Assembly: GCA_040954595.2 (NCBI GenBank)
Contig: CM082583.2
Location: 8,618,001-8,682,000, forward strand
DNA length: 64,000 nt
DNA from: Balanoglossus misakiensis
Taxonomy: Eukaryota > Hemichordata
Direction of reading: 5' to 3'
Shown here: positions 27,601-40,100 of the stretch, in pieces
Position numbering within the stretch: position 1 is the stretch's first letter
How the letters are laid out: each line of letters opens with the position of its first letter
Notes under the pieces: model-generated
The model's database searches: none
What the model was told of the DNA's origin: nothing
The model's input: only the letters and a program-made list of their open reading frames with translations
Position numbers and translations under genes: made by a program

Positions 27601-30600
27601 AGGTAAACTTCGTCATCTCTATTTCAAAGATAAACTCTGTAACTTCAACTGAATCACTGACTTTAAAATGTTATTGAATGCGGCAGGTTACCTCGGGGGT
27701 AAACTGCTACCAAATATTTGCTCTCTAAGAAGTTTTTTTTTTCCAATCAGCACAGATTGGTTGCAGTGCCAAGGGAAATAGCACACTGGTGCAAATAATC
27801 ACATTTTAAACTCATTTTCTAACATCTTGTGTAATCCCTGGCACTTTGGGGGATACTGTGGGTGTCACTAGGGGAGCCAGGAAGTTCAAACCACATGGAT
27901 GGCCCCCCAGATGAACTTAGTCTAGGGTTATTTTAAGGTGAAAAGAGCATTCATTCAAATTAAAACTAGAGTGGGCTTTGTATATCCTGATTGATAATAT
28001 CGTCTGCAGACAACGCTGCAATCTAGCCCCCTGCCCCATTTGCTTCTCTTCGTTGGGTTTGGCTTTTAGTGGTAGTTAATCGCCAATCATTACGGCAATA
28101 ACCAAATTACCTGCAAAACAAACTCAATTGCGTGCATTTTAAAAGCCGAATGGAGAGGAAAGAAATCCCCCTTTGCCGATGCAATCAGAAGAAAAAAAAG
28201 CAGATAAAAGCACAGATTATGGTGTTTGCTTTGGAATTCACCAGCTGTACCCAGAAGAAGGTTCTGTTAACCTTGTCAACAGTCCCCAGGGGAGTTAGAC
28301 TGTCCGCATGTATAAATGCACCAGACGGGCTTGATGAAATCATGGCTGGGGGGATAGATTCGACCGTGAACGGAGGCTGTGTTTTGGCCGGAGGGATGGA
28401 TTTCCACAAATTAAAAATGTAACAACTTTGAATACGTGACAGATGGAGTGTTTGTGTCAATCAAGATGTGCTTTGCCACTGAAGTGATTTTTTCAGGAGA
28501 TTCTGGACTTCATTACTACTTAACAGCACAACTCGATTGATAAGAAAATATTCATGTTTGTTAATACTTTTTTCACCCTGGCCGAATGACTTATTGATAA
28601 ATTACCTAAGTGGCTTACAACACGAAATAAATAAAAAATTACTGATCATAAAACTATTTTTCTCAATACATGTATAAGTGTACACATATCCCTGGTAATC
28701 ACCGGGTAGATAATCTATTATGGAAACCATAAACTCTCACAGAAAAGTTACGCTTGAAGGATTGTGTTCATTCTGCCAGTGTATCATCTCCATGAAATTA
28801 TAAACAACTGAAGGGTGTATAAAACTCGTATTAAGATTTCAATTTCCTGATTTGGCCAACTCTGTGTGCATGCTGCCATGATAACACATCTGAGCCCATG
28901 AATGAAGAATGAGCCTTGTCATCAACAAGCTTTTCCCTTCATTTCGGGGGTGATAATAATGCGACTGAAATATTTAGAGCACTACCGGTATTACCGTTTT
29001 ATGTAATGTTACTGATCTAATGAGGTAGCTGCATCACATTGTCGTTTATGATCGTACATTTGTACATTGCTCTTTTCTCTAGCGAAGTGTGCTAAAATGA
29101 TGACCTTAATCGTCCACTCTTCGGGCACACAACTGTTTGCATCTCTGTCGGTGTAAAATGAATTTCAAGTCTGGTTGTATGGCAATAGATGGAACTCTTT
29201 GCCCGTGCAATGCCATTCATTCAACAACAGCTTCATAATGAACATAAGCTGACTATCAGAGCCAGCCATTTGACTTTTAATCAGGGTTTTAAGGGTTTCA
29301 GTAATTTCTAGACGGGCAAACCATTCTTTGAGGTTTTCAAATTTAATAGGGGTAATATTTTACTCGTGCCAGATGCCATATTTTAGCCAGAGGCCACATG
29401 CAGCAGAATTCATCTCGTTTATTGGATACGTTTGATTTCAGTCATGTGGCAAACTACACTCAGTTAAATATAATGTGCAAATATTCATGAAGACAAAAAT
29501 GGAAATGTCAAGATGTACAGTGAAATATGTTTCTGGAAGAGCTCTTCGTAGCTGTGAATTGGAAGATGAGTGGCTGATGATGATGATGATGATGATGAAG
29601 GTGGTGTTGTTGATTTTGTTGCGAGTATAGTGGGGGTAACCGAAAATGAGTGATGAGCCTGTGTCAACTATGTACAGTGTGATTATAGTAACATCCCTCA
29701 CAGTATTGTTATCTTGGTTTTACACCATCAATACTGTACAAATTCACCGTGGCAACATGACTGTGGTGTACAGAATTTTCCTCGTTATGGGTTTCCTGGG
29801 TCAGAAAGTGGGTATACTTTGGGAATAATGACACGTAATTGTCAACGGAATGATAATTTTCCTGGTATTTCATACTCTCTGGCTGCACACTAAAGTCACA
29901 CTGACGTTTTCAAAATCCTCCAGTTTGGTGCCACTCGACGCGAGTGACAGCGCTTTGTGTCCATCACTCAGCAACGACGTTATTCGCTTTTGATCGTGAT
30001 AATAAAAACAATTTCCTTCTGACATCACCCTTTCCATTCAGCTGTCAGCGTTTGGCACATCTCCAACAGAGAACCAAAGACTCTCTTCTACGGAAAAGAG
30101 CGATAAATTTCCAACCTCGCTCTTTGTCGTCGAATTTTCAAAGGCAGTTGGTGTGACTTTTGTAGTGTGGTTTTAAATCGCTTCGCTAGATGAAACTTCT
30201 GACCTGATTGAGGAGAGTGCTTTCAGTGAAACGAAGTTCCTGGTTTTTAGTCGTCTCCTCATCCTCTTATTCTCTGCAGCTCATGTATCCATGAAATGGA
30301 GGCATGGAAATGCTCTAAACTAATCACGTACTAATCTCTGTCTTCTCTTTCTTTGCATCTGTCTGTAGAATTAGCTTATCAAGCAGATATATGACTCCCA
30401 CTCAAGCAGGAGTTTCCTATTGCATTCTAGTCTAGCCAGTATTTTCCTTACGTAAGCTCTTAAAATGCTCAAAAGGGAACTGTTCTCAAAATATTTCCTA
30501 GATGATTTAAAAATATCCTGTGTACGATCATTTGTATGTAGTATATTATGGAATTTTTATACAAAAGGATTATTTGTGAACATTTTGTACGAGAGCAAGG

Positions 30601-31060
30601 CCAGTTGCTACCAATGGCAGAAATTTAGCCTTCAAATTTATTTTAAAATTCCATAGATTGGTTTTGAAATCTCATTATGCATTTGGAGCTTGGTAATGCA
30701 AATGCTGGTGTAGACCTGAACTTGAATTCACAACTTCCTTCTTTCATCTAGAACTAACTATACTGCCTGTAGGAGTAATACAAGTAGTAGTACACTCTGC
30801 AACTTATACATCTGTTTCACCACTTTCTGCGATGAACTAAAAACCACCTGATCTCTAAAATTTGTCTCCTGTCTGTTTTTGTTGTTTTTGTGTTTCTGCA
30901 GTGCGGGGTCCCCATGATCCGCCAGTCTTGGAACATGGCATCATTTACCCGGCCGGGTACCTGGGCTCCACTCAGATCATCTGTAACAAGCCACCTAGCA
31001 AGAAAGTTCGCATGCAGCAGGCGCAGGAGGCCGTGAGCAGGATCAAGGTGAGTATGTGCA

Positions 31061-31127
<67 letters not shown>

Positions 31128-34100
31128 GTGCGTGCACGTGTGTGTGTGTGTGCATATGTGCCCGTATGGAACTTCGCTTGCAATATGGGTTTGAAACACA
31201 ATTATATTTTAACCAGTTTGTGCTAAAGGACAGTGCTCTTTATTTACAATTCTTCTTAATCTGTGCTAGAGAAGTAGTTAATTACTGAGAACTCTTAAAC
31301 AGAGAAGGCTATACTAGGGTCGTAGGTCCATTTAAAAGTTTAACCGTCCCCACAGTTTCCGGGAAGCGTAAACATTTTCTCTCTGCTCTGCTGTTGTCAT
31401 TGTCATTCAACCGTAGTTCGAAGAAAGCGTTGTTAATGGCAGGTAGATTTCATCGGATTTATGCGTCTGGTCGGTCACCCACGATCACTATCCTCGAGTC
31501 AGAGTGTATGAACTATCTTTTTGACTTTGTGAGTAGAATACAAGCTCCTACACACACTCTGAAAAAAAATGGCCGTAATTTAACACCTGCTGTGTTTTTT
31601 ACCTAAAGCCTATTTACCGAATTAGTGACAGCGTTGGGAGCAATTTGTACAAATTATTTAGCAAGTGCAGAGAGTTATTTTAATCAGCAGTACCCAGTAC
31701 CTCTTAGTTTGTGTTTCATGAAAACCCCTCTGACAGCAGTTAATGTTCTGTAATAGTGCTGTGAGACCAAAAAATCCTGAGCAAAATATTAATTAGCCTA
31801 AATGGCTGCCATGAATGATCCTGTCTTCTACCGGTTTGTGATTTTCTCGTCATGTCATAGCTGAGAAAAAAAATGCATTTTCGTCTGGATAAAAACCTTC
31901 CAGTAATGTTTCAATGTAATACACGAGATGATTGCCCTGATAAGATTAACTAGCTGCTCGAGTCTCATGTGAGACTTTTATACTTTTACCACAAAAAAAT
32001 GACAGGATGTGAGGTCACGCGGGGGTGATGCAAATGACCAAGTGAGACAGTTGTGGAATCCCCATCAAATTTACTCATTGTCAGCAACACTGCGATAACA
32101 TTTCTCTGAAGACCTGTAGCTCTCGGCCATCGCGTATTCTCCCGACTAATTTCGAAGCCCCATTACTGCTATTAAAAGTTTGAGTACTTTGAACTGGCGC
32201 TGTAAAAACTCATTTTTCATTCATAATGGACCCAACCACCGTAGAAAAAAAAAGCGCGGGGAATCTCAGTGAGATGTCAGGCTGCTTCCAGGACACCCCA
32301 CATTTCGTAGCCACAGGATACCTCCAGAGGGCAGTGTAGCCACATTGGTAGAAAACAAAATGACGTGTCTTTGACTTCACCGGACATCATTCATTTATCG
32401 GTTGATGCGGTCAGATCCACCTCAGCTTCTCATCACTAAGTCACTAATTCCCCAGTCATGAAAAAGTGTGCACTGGGACTTAATAAGTAAATTAAAAACG
32501 ATAAAAATTTGATCAGTTTGGAATTAAAGCAGTAAATGAAGATGGCTGCCAAATCCTATTTGGCAAGAGTGGGTTTGAAGAAATAATATTGCAGTTGGTG
32601 ATTGCTCAGTGATTACGATGAATTCCCACTGCACTTCACTTGTGAAGTGGTGATCAGGTAGGACAAATGTCTGCTTTCTGATCACCGTGGCCTTGCGAGT
32701 ATTCGTCGAAATCCAGTGTTCTCAATGTTCAGTTACATCAGGTGTGAAGTACCTCTGTGGTTCTAAATTTTCATGTGATTTGGTATTTAATAATAAGCAT
32801 GCCAACAAAGTAAGGTTTGAAATCGTAACTAATAATGAAAAACATAAAGGCTAACGGTAGAATCTATCCCTGTCTTTCAAAGCATCTCTTTTGCTTTGCT
32901 TAAATATGCAGTCAGCAAAAAATCCTCTTTTCTTGCTCGACGAGGTCTTTTTATGTTCACAATCAGCCCTCAGAGAGTTGTCATTAATTTTTCTGTTTTT
33001 ATTACAAGAATGTCGTTAAGTTTATTGCTTGGCTCCACATCCCCAAATCCAGTGTGTGGCCTTTATTTTCATTTTATTGCCAGGTTTGTAAATCAGTTCC
33101 CATCACTGTAATGCCACCGTATGCAATGGTGTCTCTTTCTAAAAATGATTAAAATCAGTCATTTTTTTTCATCCTTTAGTGGTGTGGTATCTCAGGGTTG
33201 CTTAGGTTCTGGCCACAGTCAGTCATCCATACTCACTCTTGCCAGTCTGTCTGTCCGTCTGTCTGTCCGTGCCGTATTCTGTCTGTACCTTTTTGCACTA
33301 CTTTCGTGTCCACAAGCAGACACACAGACAACCAACTCTACCCTGTCTTTCTGTCTGTCTCTGTCTCTCTCTCTCCACCCCGATGTCAACTTCCAACAGT
33401 TGCCACACACATCGACTCACAAATACAAAATATGTGCATCTTTTCTTTGATAGCCCCGGCGCTGACCATCACCTCTGACGAACTGTCCCAACCACCTGAT
33501 CAAACAACCCATTTAACGTTTTGAGTATCTCCACCACAGTAACCTGAAATCTCTCTCCTTTTTCTAGTCTTTGCCCCTCATGGACAAGGCACGCTTGTAC
33601 CCCTATGATGCCATGGCACAGTCCACAGATCTTTTCCTCTCTCATACTATTCCCGCTTTCAGATCGACATCTCTCCATCTTTCTTTTTCTGTCCAGGGCT
33701 TCTTCTGGAAGACTGTCTTAGAATGCAGTGTTTCTTTGCCATGCTAATTCTCTCTGTCTATCTTTCTCTCCTGTCTTGGTGTTAATCTGCAGATTTCTAT
33801 TTTCCACGTTGTTGCAACTCAGCTTAGTGTATACGTCCGTAATTTTGTCATCATCACCACAAACAACATTTAAACTGTTGCAGCACCTTAGCTTCAGGAG
33901 GCATCTTGCTATTAAGCAGCATTTTGCTTTTAATTGGCCAATAAGCCAAAATGGCTACCGGCAACTTTCTCAAGGATTAGAAATAATCGTAAAAGATTTA
34001 AATCGTTTTTATCAAAGCTTTGCAGATCATTTCCCTAGGTGCTGATTAATAATTACTTGCAGGAAAATGAGTGATTCTGTCACACGTAAATAGCCTAGCT

Positions 34101-37100
34101 TTATCATGTGAAGTTAGAGGTATCAGATATATTTGAAAGGACTGTAGACATGTCATGCGAGGCTGTGTTAGTTATATGTAGAAAATAGTAAGTCTTGCGT
34201 ATGCCTGGTACATTTCTGCCAGTGAGAGTTCAAAGATTAACAAGCAAATTACACTGATATTTTCACTTTAATGCCAAGCTGTTATGTACTGCATTGAAAA
34301 TGGAATTGATTGTATCAGTGCGTTATCTGTCCAGTATCTTCAGCTCAGAAAAATAAATTTTAGAATAAAAATGTTTCGGAAAGTGAGTTTCAAGGAGTTC
34401 GTTTTGCAAGGTGAGAAATGTCACCCTCAAGATTTTCTTCTCGTCGACTTTGATGAAAATGTTAAATGTTTTAATGCAAACTAGTGGTAGCAAACTCTCT
34501 TGTGACTCCTGTCAGACTGCACTCTGTACTGTACTCTTCTGCAATTGAATTTTGTAGACCCTTGTAGTTTAGTTGGTGTATTTAACATGTTTAGTGGACA
34601 CCTAGGGGAGTAGAGAGAAACCTGCATGTTTACTTCAAGTGCACTTTCAGTAGAATAGAACTTGTTTTGTTGTTGTGTGTCCGTGTGTGTCTCACTGTTT
34701 CAAAACCACTACAGTAACTGTTGCACTCACAGCAGTCATTACCAGTGAAACTGTTATACTGAAAAAAAAACACCTTGAGTTTGACACAGCATCTTGAAGC
34801 AACGTGCCTTGAGCAATCGCAGAAACTAATAGACAATTGGAGTTCTCGTTACAGCAGACATGAACATAATCTGTGTTTAACGACTATGTGCCCCCCCTCT
34901 TTAGCCGCTTGTCCCCCCTCGGGGCAACCTTCCATTATGCAAATCTCCGATCAAGAATTCTCTAGTCCAGGTAAATTTCATTTATACTGGGCCGGGGCCT
35001 TGTATTACCGGACGAGCTGGGGGAACGCAAACTGCAGTGTTGGGGGGGATGATGTTGAACCGTTTAGTCGGCCAGAATGATTAGATGGCGCGGTGGGAAC
35101 TGTAGCGAGGGTAGATGAAAGTACTGATTGGTTGCCCCCCAGGCCACTGACGTCTGGTAATTAGTCTGCTTTACCTCGAACAATGTGTTCCGGCAACATG
35201 CATTTTGTGTGTGACTGCGATTTCACCGCAGAGCCGAATTAACAGACATGTCTCGTTTGTGGGAGAGCGGCGTTTATTAGTAGAGACTCCTACAAGGCCA
35301 ACAGGCTTCCACAAAAAAACAACCAAACCACCATGATCCCGTGCATGTCAGGTGTCATGTTGTCAGTTGACTCATTAAGAACGAGGTAGTCCCCAGCACG
35401 AAAAGTTATGTCAGAAAATTGTGGCTAGGAAAACTTTGGTAGTCTACGACTTCCATAGGATAAACAATATTGCAATTTTGCTATCAATGCCACGTGATTT
35501 CCAACCTACAAATACATCAAGAGTTTTATTGTGTATCATTTCATTACTCAAATGTCCTGTCAAATTAAAAAAAATGTTTTATCATTTGTGTCGACTTACT
35601 AACATCTTTCACTGGTAATGACCCCTGTGTTTGTGACCTCCTTTTTTGACAATTCCAATGCGGCCATGTTTTTCTGGTCACACACAAACTTCCGTGACCA
35701 GCCCGTGTGACTAACGGCGATGCCCGTCATAACACAGTGTCCCATTTCTGTGTCAATCTAATTTGTCCTCTTTTTTTTCTTTTCTGATAATTTTTTCCAT
35801 GTCATTCCATGCAATAGACCAGGTTATGGAGATACTCATATCAGGTGGTTAAGTCTTGAATTTTCATTCCTCTTTTTAACGTAATTTTAACTCTTGTCAA
35901 TCTGTTTGGTGTATTTTCCCCCATTCTCTCTTTCTTGAACACTTCTGATCCATTCCATTGTGTCAATCATTCGGCGGTTAGAACCCGTACCCCATCCACA
36001 AAATCTACATGAGATGTACAAGATTCTCTGTGTTTAGAAATAAGCCAGTCACCATTGCCTGCCTCTCCGGAGCACTTTTTATCTGTCATTCGAAAAAGAT
36101 AATGTATTTCTCACCTGGTTATTGTATACTTTTTCTGTCTTTCTTTCTGTCTTTCTTTCATCACTCAGATTTCAATGAAATGAGGGGAGGGGAGGGGGGT
36201 TAGACTTGTACATTTAGAAGGACACGTTTGGCTTTGAAGCACCCCACCCGCTAAATAAAGCTGCTAGAATTTGGTGATGCATGTCAAACATTGAAATCTG
36301 GGTGATTATGATACCACAGCGTTTAAGAAAGAGAGAGCGAGACAGAGACAGACAGACGTAGATCATTTTAATATGTGTGAAAAATTGATTTGGCAATATG
36401 GACAAGAAACCTATCACTCAGTTTTAATGAGAGAACAAGAAGCCAAATTAAAATTGAGTGCCAGGTTCTTTGTCCATGATTCTGTCAGCTGTGGTGATCA
36501 CTCTTCACCAATGGTTCGCATCTTTATTGTCTTCGTTTGATGTGTGCAATGCAAGTTCCTCACCCTCTCGCATCCTCTTCACAAACATGCACACTTGTAT
36601 CTGTTTGATATGATTGCATAGCTTCACATGGTTCAGGCCATCATCACTGATAATCCACTTGTACTCACTGATCAGGGTGTTAAACGCTTGTTTTCACCAA
36701 AGCTTTGGGTATCATCTCACAAGTATGCATACAAATAACAAGGTGGTTGTCGCTTGAGCTATTTTCACAGGTTTCTACCCTTCACAGCTTGCCTGGGAAT
36801 GACCTATCCACTCAGAATATCCTGTGTTCTGCGTTATCACCTCTCTTTTAATTTTTTCCCTCTCAAAATGGTTGCTGTGTTGGTATTTTTTTTTTAGAAA
36901 CAGCTCTGTAGTATAGAACACCTCTGATACAACTTCCTGACTTTTCTCCTTTATTCTATTTCTACTAACAAAAACTTGCTGCAGCTGTTCTCTAGGTCCT
37001 TGAAGTTCATTTCTCTCTGCTTTCATTTCCTTCTCTTTTATCCTCTCTTCAGCTAGCCCACACCTGTAGTTTTTTTTAGAATACTTGATCCTATTCTCTC

Positions 37101-40100
37101 GTTTATAGGTCATATGGCACAAGGAGTTCTTTGCCTCTCTACTGGCATTAATGTTCGCTACATTGTACATACACGTTTTCCATCTGATGTTTAGTTAGCA
37201 TCCAATCTACAAGATGGTGTAATTTGCATATAGGGCCTTCTAAGCTTATTAAAATTCATACTGCAAATCATCATGGTTCTTTGCTTATTCTATTTCCCTC
37301 TTTTATTCTGTCTCTTTGTAAAGCGTCTTACATGTATGTGTGGGGAAGTTCGTCTACCAACCAGTGTCACTCTTAAGTGTTTGCTCCCACTAGTTGCTAT
37401 GATCTCGAAAAGGCAGGGTTTTTAACAGATAATGTAATTGGTGGGCAATGCCATAAACATAAGTGGCACAGTATGCAGTTTGACTGATATCTTTGAAATG
37501 ACAGACCCCTCTTCTGTGAAACTAAAAGCTGCACGTAAACTGGCTTATTTCTAATAATCATGTCATCATGGGGGCAACATCCAATTACAATATAAATTCT
37601 TCATAATTTTGAGGTGTTTTAGTTGTGTGTGATTGATCACATCTTAATGTGTGTCTGTAATGGCATTTTGAGCAGTAACATAGGGAGTTCATTTAAAATC
37701 CATGGTACATTAAGGTTCTGTCATTTATATCGTTTGCAGTAAAAAGGTATTAAAGTGGCATTGCCTTTTTGTGGAATTTGTTGTTCTGACAATCAACCAG
37801 TTTATTGAACAAATAATTACCATAGGATATTCCCTGAGAAATTCTTCAGAAGGGCAATGTCACTTTAATGCCTTTGCATTTTCTTGTTCAGTCATATCAC
37901 CTACTCGTAAAATATTCAAAGTCCACAGCTCATGTGCACATTAAAGATCGTTTGTATTCAAGTCTTATTGCTTTTAAGAGTTTGTTTTGATATTTTGTAT
38001 ACTTTAACAAATACCGCATAACCAAGCTTATATTATCTGCTGTGACAAATGTATACATTTCTGTTAAGATATTAAGAAACCAATTGGAGAATTGAAACCC
38101 GTCTATCATGAAATTTTTATGATATGTGAGCATCTGATGTTTGCTTTGTGCCTGGGTACTAGCTCTGCGAATAAGAACAGAAATAGATGTAATTTGCCTT
38201 CAGTAGATGATGCAAAGTTTACTCTCAAATGCATATAATGCTATTACTGTTGACTCTCTGAAATGGTATTGTGACTCTGTCAACCCTTGGGGGCAGGCAT
38301 TTTCATGATTAGGTTAATCTGGAGGTGATTCGTGGAACAGGATTATACAAATACATGTACACTGAGATTCATTGATTCATGAGTTTTCTCTTGAAACACA
38401 TTTGAATGTTTCACATGGTATTTCAAAAGTGCAGGAAAAGTGGTTGCCTTCTTAGCTGAGAAGTTTCGTTTTGGGTGGGTCTTAATTCTTTGCTGATTAG
38501 TGATAATTCTGATGCACGCACCAACACAAATTGATGCACATGTATTCACTTCGAGGTTTGATATATTCTGCATGATATGCTACTGACTGACCCTTTTCTG
38601 TGTCACTCTGTCTGTGTTTTCAGGCGCCTGATGGTGAAACGCAGCCAAGTACAGATGTTGATATATTCATATCGATAGAAAGAGTCAAAGTGCTCAATGC
38701 AGACACAGAGGTAAGGAAAGATTTTAGTGTCAAACTTTAATGTGCGATAGCCATCTTGTTTGTCAAAAATGAGAGTGGCACTATCTTTTACTCAGACACA
38801 CGGTTCCCAGACATCTGATGTGTAATGGTAAGCAATGACGTGGTTGAGGGGAAATGGACTGTTTGGGGGAAACTCACAGGCCTGAGGGGGACACAGACAC
38901 ATGCTGTTGCCCGGATATGGCCAGTCAACATGTGTTTTATAACACACCTCATTCGACAGTAGCACAAATCAGGAAATTTCTCCGCTGTCAGCTAGGTGTT
39001 CTCAGTCGCAGACAACACCAGCATACTTAGTTTTCTTGAGTGCTAATGGGTAGTTTGTACTTTCCAACTAATAGCTAGGCAACGGTTTGTGGAACTGTTG
39101 CATGACAGGGCAACATTTCCAAAACTGCATGTTGACCGGTAACTCCTTTTTGTATGTAACAGCGCCAAATTGATGCACCCCATGTGACTGCAAATTGGCG
39201 AATCACAACACAGATTACGGATGAGGTGTGTTGTAATTTAATATATTTACTAGGCTCAAGAAAACTTATTCAAGATATCGCTTAAAATCCAAATGAAAAA
39301 TTCGGCAGTCATTACATTCTTGATCAGAGATTATTCAAACTTGCCTATCATAATTTGAAATTGGAAAGGCCACCAAACATGTTCGCAACCTTAAGGAAAG
39401 AGATTGATGCACCGAGTTCGAGCAAACAAATAGCAGACGCACTAGTTTCTTGTCAAAAACTCCACCCAGGCAAAGAATTCAAAGACTACAATTGTTCCTG
39501 AAAATCTATCGGCAGTTACAGCTGTTGAGTTTTTTAATCCTAGACTGGAAGCTTGCAAATCGAAAGTGTGAGAAAAAAATATGACATCATGAAATTCAAC
39601 ATCTTGGCCTCGTATTCTGTTTTTTTGTTTGGAACCCTGGGCTGCAGCTTTTGGCCTGCCTCCAACCGCACCAATCTCATACTGACTCCCAGCTCTCGTA
39701 TTCTTGTTCCATCTTTCTTTTTATAGCAGACCGTTCACACTTCCAACGTATGTATTCTCTCTATCTAGAACACTATACTGTCATCCCCAGTTCTGTGTAC
39801 TTACTCTGTCTCTTTGCAACCCTTCCATATTTTCCCATCCCTGTGTAGAACTTTCTTCTCTCTTTATACCCACTCCCACCTCTCTCCTTAAAGCAATGTA
39901 CAGTTAGTGTGTCGTGTGTAAAAACTCAATTGGTAATCATTCTAAAATTATATTTTGTGTTGTAAAGATTTAAAGGTTGTATTATTGATGAGAAAGTTTG
40001 ATGTAAGAAACCCTGTTTCTATGACTGTGTGCTTGTGATTTTGCTTATTAGGAAACCATGATGGACCATCCCTTGAAAACTATTTCTTACATCGCCGATA

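Larger units (their letters stand above)
4655..30901 (+). other. APBA intron 3 (26.2 kb), no gene recognised
   Basis: It separates the disordered N-terminal exons from the PTB/PDZ exons. Open frames inside are short, on both strands, and match nothing I recognise. It holds homopolymer tracts (7372-7383, 21800-21816), a TGA repeat (29575-29598), a G-quadruplex-type motif (21846-21868), several DR1-like nuclear-receptor sites between 5212 and 17054, and ATGCAAAT octamers. No tRNA, rRNA or intact transposon was seen. Introns of this size often hold enhancers or an internal promoter, but the sequence alone does not show that. Confidence 0.8.
31048..38623 (+). other. APBA intron 4 (7.6 kb)
   Basis: No gene recognised. 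It holds a long GT repeat just after the donor, a CT-rich stretch at 33.1-33.8 kb, a second CT-rich block at 36.13 kb and a striking fold-back at 37743-37875. Vertebrate APBA1/2 have a short basic insert encoded between these two exons; I found no convincing counterpart here. Confidence 0.8.

Noticed and set aside
30817-31199. His-Thr and Val-Cys repeat open frames
   Set aside because: Translation of the GT/CA microsatellite; only the PTB exon portion is coding.
36775-37170. 131-codon open frame on the minus strand inside APBA intron 4, rich in Lys, Glu and Arg
   Set aside because: It comes from a pyrimidine-rich + strand, has no recognisable domain and no family match that I know. Composition explains it.
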